Made by a program: the position numbers and the translations under genes. The notes under the pieces were generated by a model. That model did not search any database. It had not been told where the DNA came from and saw only the letters and a list, made by a program, of their open reading frames with translations. A DNA stretch of 64,000 nt from Sinomicrobium weinanense (GTDB lineage: Bacteria > Bacteroidota > Bacteroidia > Flavobacteriales > Flavobacteriaceae): the NCBI RefSeq assembly GCF_018863395.1, contig NZ_JAHKRR010000008.1, positions 1-64,000 on the forward strand, written 5' to 3'. Positions 1-9,696 of this stretch are shown here, piece after piece; position 1 is the stretch's first letter, and each line of letters starts with the position of its first letter.

Positions 1-81
1 CGAACTTCTTATGCTTTTTCTCCTATAAAGACACACCTCCGCGCATCTCTACATGACCTATCCTCTCCGGATAAGCGGGTG

Positions 82-89
82 CAAAAGTA
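82..89 (-). promoter_or_regulatory. Leftward promoter -7 box, copy 1
   Basis: Read on the minus strand the bases are TACTTTTG, an exact match to the Bacteroidota -7 consensus TAnnTTTG, followed by CACCCGC. It points out of the left edge, so the gene it drives is not in the window. A near copy lies 113 bp away (195-202). Confidence 0.5.
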
Positions 90-194
90 AATACTCTTTT
101 TGACTCTCACAACCCTTTTTGAAAAAAAATTTTAATGAACTTTTTTACTTCGCAATCCCTTCCTATCCTTCACTCTTCCTCTGCAAAGCGGGTG

Positions 195-202
195 CAAATA
201 TA
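195..202 (-). promoter_or_regulatory. Leftward promoter -7 box, copy 2
   Basis: Minus-strand TATATTTG followed by CACCCGC, with a GTTG about 21 bp upstream that could serve as the -33 element. The flanks (TCCTCT...AAGCGGGTGCAAA in plus orientation) repeat those around copy 1, so this looks like a duplicated tandem promoter for a gene left of the window. Confidence 0.5.
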
Positions 203-392
203 GAACCCTTTTTTCATTCCAGCCAACATTTATTTGCCCTTTTTTTAAAAAAATTTAAGCCCCGCTGAATATGAAGAAGTTAGAGACCCCATCTCAAGAA
301 ACCGGGAGATACATCCTATATATACCCTATATCATATGAATATTCCTCAAGTAATACAGGCAGGAATAGTTCTCCTTAATATCTCCTTTCTT
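203..392. other. Intergenic, no gene seen
   Basis: AT-rich spacer between the leftward promoters and the thiamine operon promoter. No convincing reading frame or RNA structure was seen here. Confidence 0.5.
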
Positions 393-425
393 TTTGAATA
401 TCCTTATCATTTTTATGTACATTTG
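393..425 (+). promoter_or_regulatory. Thiamine operon promoter
   Basis: TTTG at 393-396, a 21 bp spacer and TACATTTG at 418-425 match the Bacteroidota promoter pattern TTTG-N17-23-TAnnTTTG. Transcription would begin about 15 bases before the TPP aptamer. Confidence 0.7.
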
Positions 426-438
426 TAATCGAGAACTT

Positions 439-547
439 TAGGGGTGCTTTATTCCCTGAAACCCGGATGACTATCATCTGGATTTCAGAATAAGGCTGAG
501 AAACACCCTCGGAACCTGATTCGGATAATACCGGCGAAGGGAAAAGG
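439..547 (+). promoter_or_regulatory. TPP riboswitch (THI element)
   Basis: The conserved blocks of the thiamine pyrophosphate aptamer occur in order: GGGGTGC at 441-447, GGCTGAGA near 494, ACCC, GAACCTGAT near 512, GGATAATACCGGCGAAGGGA near 523-542. It sits about 110 bp before thiS, the first gene of the operon. A short AACCC/GGGTT hairpin (572-588) lies between aptamer and gene but has no T-run, so whether control is at transcription or translation cannot be told. Confidence 0.95.
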
Positions 548-657
548 CGAATATTGTATTTTCTGATAAAGAACCCGTTTCCGGGGTTTATTTACACGTA
601 TTCTTACCTGTTACAAGCATTTCCTATTGTTCCATAAACTTTTAAAATTAAAAAAGT

Positions 658-906
658 ATGGAAACAATCACGGTAAATGTAAATGACAAAGCCGTTTCTG
701 TAACTGCACAAAGCACCATTACCGACCTCATCCGGCAGTTGAACTTCCCTTCGCAGGGCATTGCCATTGCCATCTCCTCGTCCGGAGACCAGATGAGGGA
801 CGGACAGGAAACAGCCAGGGAAGTTATTCCACAAAAACAATGGCCGGACTATACACTTGCAGACCGGCAGGACATTCTTATCATACAAGCCACCCAGGGC
901 GGATAA
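658..906 (+). CDS. thiS: Sulfur carrier protein ThiS
   Basis: This 82-residue protein is the sulfur carrier for the thiazole half of thiamine. The C-terminus is Gly-Gly (ATQGG), the tail that is adenylated and converted to a thiocarboxylate that ThiG uses. The start METITVNVND gives a beta-strand-rich ubiquitin-like fold, and the length is slightly above the usual 65-70 residues because of an insertion around residues 45-65 (the EVIPQKQW region). It is the first gene after the TPP riboswitch and is followed 50 bp later by thiC. Identification is firm from the tail, size and operon position. Confidence 0.93.
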   Translation: METITVNVNDKAVSVTAQSTITDLIRQLNFPSQGIAIAISSSGDQMRDGQETAREVIPQKQWPDYTLADRQDILIIQATQGG

Positions 907-935
907 ATCCCGTAACTCATCTCTCTAAACTTTAA

Positions 936-2792
<1,857 letters not shown>

Positions 2793-2838
2793 GCTCTCCT
2801 GCCGGATAACGGGTTTATAAAATCAAAAAACAGATCTA

Positions 2839-3468
2839 ATGCACATCCCCGGACACATCGTAATCACCAAACCGGATAACAGCCCGGATGAGATAGCCCG
2901 CATCATCCGTATGTTTCGTGTGGGGCTGGATGTGCTGCACCTCCGAAAACCGGGAATATCCGGGACGGAGCTGCTACACTTCCTGCAAAACATTCCGGAA
3001 AAATATCACTGCCGGATCGTAGTGCACCAACACTATGAGATGATCGCAAAATTCGGGCTGAAAGGCATTCACCTTCCGGAAAGGGCCCGGGAAAGTTATG
3101 GAAAAGACTTAAAACGATGGCTTCTGGAATACCGAAAAAAAGGGTTTTCCGTAAGCACCTCCTTTCATACTGTCCGGGATATAAAATTCCAGATGAAACA
3201 CGCTTTTGATTATGCCTTCCTCAGTCCGGTTTTTGACAGTATCAGCAAAACGGGGCACCAGGGACGGCTGTTTGACCTTTCGGAAAAAAAGCTGCCCTTT
3301 CCCATCATTGCCCTGGGAGGGATCACTCCCCGGCATATTCCCCGCTTGAAGAAAATGGGGTTTTCCGGGGCCGCCTCTTTGGGATATGTGTGGAACAGCG
3401 AAGATCCGGTTAAAGCGTATAAAGGGTTGCAGGTTCAGTGTTCAACCCTTCAACTGCACTCAGGGTAA
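2839..3468 (+). CDS. ThiE/TenI-like protein
   Basis: This 209-residue TIM-barrel protein belongs to the thiamine phosphate synthase/TenI group. Visible traits are HLRKP near residue 35 (compare QLRxK of ThiE), the segment GLKGIHLPE near 75, and the phosphate-binding end IALGGITPRHI near 155 and FSGAASLGYVW near 173. The classical ThiE segments (DDH, HLGQ/KND, GxGP, THTK) are absent or altered, whereas the next gene carries a complete ThiE domain. This copy may therefore be a TenI-like or diverged paralogue rather than the main condensing enzyme. It lies 46 bp after thiC in the same operon. A repeat-bearing 126 bp gap follows. Confidence 0.75.
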   Translation: MHIPGHIVITKPDNSPDEIARIIRMFRVGLDVLHLRKPGISGTELLHFLQNIPEKYHCRIVVHQHYEMIAKFGLKGIHLPERARESYGKDLKRWLLEYRKKGFSVSTSFHTVRDIKFQMKHAFDYAFLSPVFDSISKTGHQGRLFDLSEKKLPFPIIALGGITPRHIPRLKKMGFSGAASLGYVWNSEDPVKAYKGLQVQCSTLQLHSG

Positions 3469-3493
3469 CATGTTTGAGGTCCAAAGTTTTGGT

Positions 3494-3549
3494 CCCTGAG
3501 CAAAGCCGAAGGAAAGGTTTAAAGTTTTACCCTTCGGGTGTGCTGAGGG
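3494..3549. repeat. Small palindromic dispersed repeat
   Basis: CCCTGAGCAAAGCCGAAGG (3494-3512) and CCCTTCGGGTGTGCTGAGGG (3530-3549) form an imperfect hairpin in the gap between the ThiE-like gene and thiDE. Related TGAGC/CGAAG units occur in the tail of thiG and at 21120-21214. Confidence 0.55.
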
Positions 3550-3594
3550 GGGCAAGTTAAGATTTGATTCTGAAGTCTGAGTAAAAAAATAAAA

Positions 3595-5001
3595 ATGATG
3601 GGAAATCCATACATATTGACTATTGCCGGGCACGACCCCTGTGGCGGGGCAGGTATCACTGCAGATCTAAAAACTATGGAAGACCTGGGTGTCCATGGGT
3701 TAAGTGCGTGTACTGCCCTGACGGTGCAGAGCGATACCGTCCTGAAAAAATGCGAATGGACAGATGCCGGGCTTATCGTCGAACAGATCGAAATCCTCAT
3801 GGAAAGCTATCCTGTTCAGGCAGTAAAGATCGGGATCATTGAAGACCTGGAAGTGTTAAACACCATAGTTCACCTTCTGAAAGCCAAAGATCCCGGGATC
3901 CGGATCATCTGGGACCCTGTTTTGAGGTCGGGCAGCGGTTATGATTTTCACAATCGTATAAAAGTCCGTGACCTCCACGGGATATTAGAACATTGTGATC
4001 TGGTCACTCCAAATTACAATGAGATCAGGGCCCTGTCTGAAAACGGCAATACGGAGAAGGCCATACGCGAAATTACGTCCCGCTGCCATCTCTTCCTCAA
4101 GGGAGGGCACCGCAATGACCGGAAGGGGATGGATATCCTGTACAGGAAAGGAATGCCTCCTGTGGAATTTTCTCCAAAGGACATCCTAAACACGGACAGG
4201 CACGGCAGTGGTTGTGTCCTTTCGTCAGCCATTGCAGCATACCTCGCCCTGGGGAACAGCCTGGAAGACTCCTGCGAACAGGCCAAGGAATATACCTATC
4301 GTTTTCTGAACAACGCTCCCGGCCGGGACAGGCTGAAAGGGATAACCCTTCAATACATCTCCCAGGGCACAACCATAGACGAGCATCTTAAAAACATCCG
4401 GAACATTTGTGTTGCGGGAGGAGACTGGATACAGCTCCGCATCAAGGACCATCCGGAAAAAGAAGTCTTCGAAGCGGCCAGGGAAGCCGTGAAGCTGTGC
4501 AGGGCATACGGAGCAAAACTTATTATAGACGATCATGTATCCGTAGCCAAAGCCGTCGGGGCAGACGGTGTTCATCTCGGAAAAAACGACCTCCCTGCGG
4601 GGGAAGCGAGAAAAATACTCGGCCCCGGTTTCATCATAGGAGCAACGGCGAATACCACAGAAGATATTGAGCACCTGGCCGGAACAGGGATCGACTATAT
4701 CGGCCTGGGTCCCTACCGCTTTACCCATACCAAGAAAAACCTCAGCCCTGTACTGGGGTTAGCGGGATATTCCCGTATCATGGAACAGTTGAGACAAAAG
4801 AAGATCTACATTCCCGTAGTGGCCATCGGAGGTATCGGGCTTAAAGATATGGGGCCGTTGTCGGAGACGGGTTTACAGGGTGTGGCGGTCTCCTCTTTAT
4901 TGTCTGATGCTAAAGAACCGAGTACGCATTCCGGATTGCGGGAAACCATTGCCCGGATACAACAATATTTTAACCAGACACCGGAAGTTGCAAGCCGGTA
5001 A
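3595..5001 (+). CDS. thiDE: ThiD-ThiE fusion (HMP-P kinase / thiamine phosphate synthase)
   Basis: This 468-residue protein joins two consecutive steps of thiamine synthesis. Residues 1-250 are ThiD, which phosphorylates [20 protein letters not shown] near the start, DPVLRSGSG near 105, and the anion-hole segment [11 protein letters not shown] near 200. Residues 255-460 are a complete ThiE, which joins HMP-PP to thiazole phosphate: [26 protein letters not shown] with [24 protein letters not shown] and AIGGIG. Two adjacent ATGs make the first residue uncertain by one codon. It lies two bases before thiG, so translation is probably coupled. Confidence 0.93.
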   Translation: MMGNPYILTIAGHDPCGGAGITADLKTMEDLGVHGLSACTALTVQSDTVLKKCEWTDAGLIVEQIEILMESYPVQAVKIGIIEDLEVLNTIVHLLKAKDPGIRIIWDPVLRSGSGYDFHNRIKVRDLHGILEHCDLVTPNYNEIRALSENGNTEKAIREITSRCHLFLKGGHRNDRKGMDILYRKGMPPVEFSPKDILNTDRHGSGCVLSSAIAAYLALGNSLEDSCEQAKEYTYRFLNNAPGRDRLKGITLQYISQGTTIDEHLKNIRNICVAGGDWIQLRIKDHPEKEVFEAAREAVKLCRAYGAKLIIDDHVSVAKAVGADGVHLGKNDLPAGEARKILGPGFIIGATANTTEDIEHLAGTGIDYIGLGPYRFTHTKKNLSPVLGLAGYSRIMEQLRQKKIYIPVVAIGGIGLKDMGPLSETGLQGVAVSSLLSDAKEPSTHSGLRETIARIQQYFNQTPEVASR

Positions 5002-5003
5002 AA

Positions 5004-5849
5004 ATGATAAAAACCATGTGTGACACCTTAATAATAGCAGGCAAAGAATTTAAATCCCGGCTGTTCATAGGCACGGGGAAATTCAGCTCAGCCAATCTTA
5101 TGAAAGCAGCAGTAGCAGCTTCGGAAAGCGAATTGGCCACCCTTGCCCTGAAAAGGGTGAACCCCGACGAAAAAACAGAAGATATACACGCTGCCCTCAG
5201 GGAAACCGGGATTGAGCTGTTACCAAACACTTCGGGAGTGCGTACGGCAAAAGAAGCTGTACTTGCAGCACGGCTGGCCAGGGAAGCCCTGGGGACCCAC
5301 TGGATAAAACTGGAGATCCATCCCGATCCGCGATACCTGCTTCCGGACCCGGTAGAAACCCTGCTGGCGGCGGAGGAGCTGGTTAAACAAGGATTTGTGG
5401 TCATGCCCTATATCCATGCCGACCCAGTACTGTGCAAACGGCTGGAAGAGGTCGGCGTTCAATGCGTCATGCCCCTCGGTGCACCGATAGGAAGCAACAA
5501 GGGGTTAAAAACACTGGATTTCCTGGAGATCATTATAGAACAAAGTAATGTGCCCGTCATTATCGATGCGGGAATAGGCAGCCCTTCTCATGCAGCTGCG
5601 GCTATGGAAACCGGGGCAGATGCCGTACTGGTCAATACGGCCATTGCAGTATCGGACGATCCTGTTGCCATGGCCCATGCTTTCAGGCTGGCTGTCAAAG
5701 CAGGGAGAATGGCCCGCAATGCCAGACTTGCCCCCGTAAAGCCCCATGCAGAAGCCAGCAGCCCCCTCACCTCTTTCCTGGCTTCGGCGGAGCCTGTGCT
5801 GAGCGGGGCCGAAGTGCTCAGCCATCGGGAGGCAACAGAAAAATCGTAA
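5004..5849 (+). CDS. thiG: Thiazole synthase ThiG
   Basis: ThiG builds the thiazole phosphate ring from DXP, ThiS thiocarboxylate and dehydroglycine made by ThiH. The sequence shows FIGTGKFSS at 21-29, the Schiff-base lysine K102 in [20 protein letters not shown] near 155, [11 protein letters not shown] near 190, and [11 protein letters not shown] near 208. The family usually ends soon after SSPLTSFL. Here 22 further residues (260-281, starting [13 protein letters not shown]) are encoded by a palindromic repeat-like stretch, so the tail is probably an acquired, nonfunctional extension. It starts two bases after thiDE and is followed by thiH after 21 bp. Confidence 0.95.
   Translation: MIKTMCDTLIIAGKEFKSRLFIGTGKFSSANLMKAAVAASESELATLALKRVNPDEKTEDIHAALRETGIELLPNTSGVRTAKEAVLAARLAREALGTHWIKLEIHPDPRYLLPDPVETLLAAEELVKQGFVVMPYIHADPVLCKRLEEVGVQCVMPLGAPIGSNKGLKTLDFLEIIIEQSNVPVIIDAGIGSPSHAAAAMETGADAVLVNTAIAVSDDPVAMAHAFRLAVKAGRMARNARLAPVKPHAEASSPLTSFLASAEPVLSGAEVLSHREATEKS
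5781..5825. repeat. Repeat unit forming the thiG tail
   Basis: CTTCGGC near 5782 and GCCGAAG near 5808 bracket GAGCCTGTGCTGAGC, the same word set as the repeats at 3494-3549 and 21120-21214. The unit is translated as the last 22 residues of ThiG. Confidence 0.45.
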
Positions 5850-5870
5850 ATGGTTTAAAGCTCAGAAACA

Positions 5871-7040
5871 ATGCAAACCAAACTTCAGGATAAAACACAT
5901 TATTCCTTTTCCCGGCAGGAAAACATAGACAAAGGTCTTTTCTATGACATTTTCCGGTCGTATTCCTGGGATAGTGTCAAGGAAAATATCTATACTAAAA
6001 CGGAAACGGACGTCCTCCGGGCCCTGCACCATAAAAAACGCAACCTGGAAGATTTCAAAGCCCTGATCTCCCCGGCGGCAACACCTTTCCTGGAGCAAAT
6101 GGCCCGGGAAAGCATGCGCATTACACAACGCAGGTTCGGGAAAATTATTCAGATGTACGCCCCGATGTATCTTTCCAACGAATGCCAGAACATCTGTACC
6201 TACTGCGGCTTCAGCCTCACCAACAAGATCCCGAGGCGTACACTCACCGACAAGGAGATCCTGCGGGAAGCCCGTTTTCTCAAAAGCAGGGGATACGACC
6301 ATATCCTCCTGGTCACAGGCGAAGCCAACAAAACCGTTGGTGTACCTTATCTGAAAAATGCCATCAGACTTATACGCCCGTATTTTTCCAATATAAGCAT
6401 CGAAGTACAGCCTCTGGATACCGTTGAATATGCCGACCTGATCGCCGAAGGGCTCTATGCCGTCCTCGTATACCAGGAAACCTATCACGAAGCGTGTTAT
6501 AAAATACATCATCCCAAAGGAAAAAAATCCAATTTCAAATATCGCCTGCACACCCCGGACCGCCTCGGACAGGCCGGGATCCACAAAGCAGGGCTCGGGG
6601 CGCTTTTCGGACTGGAGGACTGGAGGACCGACAGTTTTTTTACGGCGCTCCACCTCAAATACCTGCAACGGAAATACTGGAAAACGAGATATTCTATTTC
6701 CTTTCCCAGGCTTCGCCCTCATTCCGGCGGACTGGAACCCAAAGTGATCATGACCGATACAGACCTCGCACAGTTGATCTTTGCCTATCGCCTGCTGGAT
6801 GGAGATGTGGAGCTTTCCCTCTCTACCCGGGAAAGTACCGCTTTCCGGAACAACATGATAAAACTGGGGGTCAACTCCATCAGTGCGGAATCCAAGACCA
6901 ATCCAGGCGGTTATGTCGTGGACCCGAAATCCCTGGAACAGTTTGAGATCTGTGATGAAAGGACCACGGAAGAGATCGCCGCTATGATCCGAAGTCAGGG
7001 ATATGAAGTGGTGTGGAAGGATTGGGAGAAAGGATATTGA
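5871..7040 (+). CDS. thiH: 2-iminoacetate synthase ThiH
   Basis: This radical SAM enzyme cleaves tyrosine to p-cresol and dehydroglycine for ThiG. The 389-residue protein has the radical SAM motif CX3CX2C at C105, C109 and C112 (CQNICTYCGF). It also has LLVTGEANKTVGVPY near residue 147 and the C-terminal SISAESKTNPGGY segment near 342. Length and order after thiG are normal. It is the last recognisable thi gene of the operon. The usual neighbour thiF is absent here and a separate promoter follows at 7051. Confidence 0.95.
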   Translation: MQTKLQDKTHYSFSRQENIDKGLFYDIFRSYSWDSVKENIYTKTETDVLRALHHKKRNLEDFKALISPAATPFLEQMARESMRITQRRFGKIIQMYAPMYLSNECQNICTYCGFSLTNKIPRRTLTDKEILREARFLKSRGYDHILLVTGEANKTVGVPYLKNAIRLIRPYFSNISIEVQPLDTVEYADLIAEGLYAVLVYQETYHEACYKIHHPKGKKSNFKYRLHTPDRLGQAGIHKAGLGALFGLEDWRTDSFFTALHLKYLQRKYWKTRYSISFPRLRPHSGGLEPKVIMTDTDLAQLIFAYRLLDGDVELSLSTRESTAFRNNMIKLGVNSISAESKTNPGGYVVDPKSLEQFEICDERTTEEIAAMIRSQGYEVVWKDWEKGY

Positions 7041-7050
7041 GTTGGAATGC

Positions 7051-7081
7051 TTTGAAAGTCGGCCGTGCTGTGGTACTTTTG
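7051..7081 (+). promoter_or_regulatory. Promoter of the ClC gene
   Basis: TTTG at 7051-7054, a 19 bp spacer and TACTTTTG at 7074-7081 form a near-ideal Bacteroidota promoter, so the ClC gene is separate from the thi operon. Confidence 0.7.
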
Positions 7082-7114
7082 CGCCGGACCGAATAAAAAC
7101 AGCGTTTATTACCA

Positions 7115-8398
7115 TTGAAACTAAAAAGAAAACGAAAGCTCGTACGTTATCTGAACCTGCTGGACCAGCCCATCCGGTTCAACCCTTTTGTCTTTAGCCG
7201 TACTTTCCTGCTCTGGGCCTTTCTGGGGCTTATAGGCGGGGTCATAGCCGGACTGTACTGGATTGTCCTTGAATTTTTAACGCATAAGATCGCTTTTTTC
7301 TCTGGTTGGGAAGTCATTCCAACCATGACCGTCTGTGGATTGCTCGCCGGATTGATCATTCATTTTATTGGCGATCCGGGTGAAATACACCTTATTGTAA
7401 ATAATATTCGCTTTAACAAGGGCAAGCTGGACCCTAAAAACAACCCTTCCATGATCCTGTCTTCCCTGCTTTGTGTAGCATCGGGAGGAAGCCTGGGCCC
7501 GGAGGCTCCCCTGGTACAGGTCACCGGGTCTACGGGAAGCTGGCTGGGAAAAGTGTTTCGGTTGAAAGGGGAAGAACTGAGATCGCTGAGCATTGCGGGA
7601 ATGGCTTCAGGTTTTACAGCCTTGTTCGGTGCCCCGCTCGGAGGAAGCCTGTTCTCCCTGGAAATACTGCATCACAAACATGTGGCTTTATACTACAAGG
7701 CCATCATGCCTGCCCTGGTGGCCAGCAGTTTTAGCTATATTGTCTTTGCCCTGATCATTCACCTGGGGCTCGGTCCTGTATGGGATCTGTCGCCTTACGA
7801 GTATTCCGGGGTTTTCGATTTTGCCTATGCCGTATTCTTTGCTGTTGCAGCAACGGCCATAGGATGGATATTTACCTATTGCACCAAGTTTTTTAAATCC
7901 CTTTTCGAAAGAAGAAAACTTCCCATCTATATAAAAACCACCATAGGCGGGATTATACTCGGCATCATTGCCTTTTACTTTCCAATCACCCGGTATTTCG
8001 GGCATCACGAAATAAGCGAGCTTCTTACACAGCACCTTTCTGTGAAACTGCTTCTGGCCGTCCTGGTCTTTAAGATCATCGCCATTGCAGTAACCGTGAC
8101 TTCCGGATGGAGAGGTGGTTTTATTATTCCGCTCTTTTTTGTCGGGGCCACCCTCGGGTTGATCCTGCACCATATATTCCCCGAAGTCAGTCTTACATTG
8201 ACCATTATCAGCTGTATGGCAGCGATCAATGCCTGTGTGACCCGGACCCCGATGAGCACTACCATATTGCTCGCCACCCTTACAGGCTTCTCCTATCTTA
8301 CTCCCATTTTGTTTGCCAGCCTTACCGGATATTTTCTCGCTCCGAGGATACCTTTTATCAGCTCACAGATGGAACCTGCGGACGAAGCTGCATCATAA
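7115..8398 (+). CDS. ClC-family chloride channel or H+/Cl- exchanger
   Basis: This polytopic inner-membrane protein of 427 residues belongs to the ClC family. Signature regions are GGSLGPEAPLVQ near residue 130, which corresponds to GREGP with the gating glutamate, and GWRGGFIIPLFFVGA near 330, the GxFxP anion-site segment. About ten hydrophobic segments are visible. No C-terminal CBS domains follow, as in short prokaryotic ClCs. The start is a TTG at 7115; an in-frame TAA at 7094 excludes a much longer N-terminus. Channel or exchanger activity cannot be decided from sequence. It has its own promoter and no evident functional link to the thiamine genes. Confidence 0.92.
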   Translation: MKLKRKRKLVRYLNLLDQPIRFNPFVFSRTFLLWAFLGLIGGVIAGLYWIVLEFLTHKIAFFSGWEVIPTMTVCGLLAGLIIHFIGDPGEIHLIVNNIRFNKGKLDPKNNPSMILSSLLCVASGGSLGPEAPLVQVTGSTGSWLGKVFRLKGEELRSLSIAGMASGFTALFGAPLGGSLFSLEILHHKHVALYYKAIMPALVASSFSYIVFALIIHLGLGPVWDLSPYEYSGVFDFAYAVFFAVAATAIGWIFTYCTKFFKSLFERRKLPIYIKTTIGGIILGIIAFYFPITRYFGHHEISELLTQHLSVKLLLAVLVFKIIAIAVTVTSGWRGGFIIPLFFVGATLGLILHHIFPEVSLTLTIISCMAAINACVTRTPMSTTILLATLTGFSYLTPILFASLTGYFLAPRIPFISSQMEPADEAAS

Positions 8399-8615
8399 GC
8401 TAGTTGCGAGTTGCCGGTTGCAGGTTTGAGCGGGCCTGTTGGTTGTTGTTCGGGACAGGCTTGGCAGTTAACGGTCAAAGTTTATAAAAAGGAAATTCCA
8501 CGTGCCGAACCTCAGGCCTGATCGTAAATATATGTTCTAAAATTTCTTTTTGTAAGGGATCCTAACTATATTTAGTGTGGTGTTTTTACCGTAAAACCAT
8601 TTAAACCAAACCAAA

Positions 8616-8849
8616 ATGAAGAAGTCAGTTTTTTATCATGCAGGTTGTCCTGTATGCAAAAGTGCGGAACACGACATCATTGACGTTGTTGGTGCATCGG
8701 GTGTAGAAGTGGTTCACCTGGGTGAAGACCGGTCCCGTATTGCCGAAGCGGAAAGTGCGGGTGTAAAATCTGTACCGGCCCTGGTGGTACCCAACGGAAA
8801 TGTCCTTCACATCAACTTCGGGGCTTCCCTGGAGGATGTTAAGGGCTAA
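8616..8849 (+). CDS. Small thioredoxin-like protein
   Basis: A 77-residue protein with a thioredoxin/glutaredoxin-type active site CPVC at residues 11-14, directly after the first beta strand (SVFYHAG). A cis-proline-like SVPALVV segment near residue 48 supports the fold. No signal peptide is visible, so it should be a cytoplasmic thiol-disulfide protein. It is followed 134 bp later by a MarR regulator that itself has four C-terminal cysteines, which hints at a shared redox theme. A partial -7 match (TATATTTA) lies about 45 bp upstream. Confidence 0.8.
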   Translation: MKKSVFYHAGCPVCKSAEHDIIDVVGASGVEVVHLGEDRSRIAEAESAGVKSVPALVVPNGNVLHINFGASLEDVKG

Positions 8850-8860
8850 GAAACAGTTTC

Positions 8861-8868
8861 TAAATTTG
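8861..8868 (+). promoter_or_regulatory. Candidate promoter -7 box for marR-like gene
   Basis: TAAATTTG matches TAnnTTTG and lies 116 bp before the ATG at 8984. No convincing -33 element is visible. Confidence 0.4.
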
Positions 8869-8983
8869 CCCTGCATAGTTAGGTATCCTATCTTTACGGG
8901 GCATATTTTTGCAATATCCTCCTTGTTTTGTTATCCGGAGACGGAGATGGAGCGGGGAACGATACAAACTTTATCCTTTTTTC

Positions 8984-9595
8984 ATGAAAGACAGCCCGTT
9001 CGATCCGGATTTTCAGCATCTGAGCACAGCGCATAAGATCGTAGTCGCCCTGGAGCGTATCTCGGAGGCTTTTCGCGTGTTGTTATGGGAGGAAAGTAAA
9101 TCCTTTGGTTTGAGCCCTACCCAGATCCAGATCCTTATCTTTTTGAATTATCACGATGAAGGGAAACGGAAGGTCAGCTATATTGCCAGGGAGTTTAACA
9201 TGACCAAAGCCACTGTCAGCGATTCGGTAAAAGTCCTGGAGCAAAAAAAACTGATCACCAAGGAATACCTGCCCCACGATACCAGGAGCTACATTATCCA
9301 TCTTTCTGAAACAGGAAAAGCCATTGCGGAAAAAACGGCATTGTTTACGCAGGAAATCCAAAAACCCGTTCAGCGACTGCCCCCTGCTCATAAGGAAGGC
9401 CTTTTGCGAAGTTTAATGGACATCATTCACCACCTCAACAAGTCCGGTGTGATCACCATACAGAGAATGTGTTTCAGTTGCCGCTATTATTCCGGAAAAG
9501 GCAACGCGCATTACTGCAACCTCCTTCAGACCCCGCTTACCGATTCGGAATTACGGGTGGACTGCCCGGAACACGAGCTCATAGAAGATAATTAA
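8984..9595 (+). CDS. MarR-family regulator with four-cysteine tail
   Basis: A 203-residue winged-helix DNA-binding protein. The recognition region is VSYIAREFNMTKATVSDSVK (residues 64-83), followed by the wing LITKEYLPHDTRSYIIHLSE. The C-terminal part, beyond a normal MarR, holds cysteines 163, 166, 178 and 194 (C-x2-C-x11-C-x15-C), which could bind zinc or an Fe-S cluster or sense oxidants. The ATG at 8984 (MKDSPFDPDF) is preferred; the frame is open further upstream but encodes a basic stretch unlike the family. Targets are unknown; the thioredoxin-like gene just upstream is a candidate. Confidence 0.85.
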   Translation: MKDSPFDPDFQHLSTAHKIVVALERISEAFRVLLWEESKSFGLSPTQIQILIFLNYHDEGKRKVSYIAREFNMTKATVSDSVKVLEQKKLITKEYLPHDTRSYIIHLSETGKAIAEKTALFTQEIQKPVQRLPPAHKEGLLRSLMDIIHHLNKSGVITIQRMCFSCRYYSGKGNAHYCNLLQTPLTDSELRVDCPEHELIEDN

Positions 9596-9667
9596 ACCCC
9601 ATTCAACATTCTAAAACAAACCTGCTAAATTCCCATGCTGTTGTGCCCCGTTTTTAATTATCCGGTG

Positions 9668-9675
9668 TAACTTTG
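9668..9675 (+). promoter_or_regulatory. Promoter -7 box of thiF/moeB-like gene
   Basis: TAACTTTG matches TAnnTTTG, 22 bp before the ATG at 9697, with TTGT about 23 bp further upstream. Confidence 0.5.
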
Positions 9676-9696
9676 TAGTATCAAAAAACACCCGCC

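Noticed and set aside
5862-7115. A 417-codon open frame on the minus strand opposite thiH
   Set aside because: It mirrors the codon bias of thiH, resembles no family and lacks a promoter; thiH itself is certain.
8434-8460. Terminator after the ClC gene (GCCTGT/ACAGGC)
   Set aside because: The stem is only six base pairs with a 15-base loop and no T-run.
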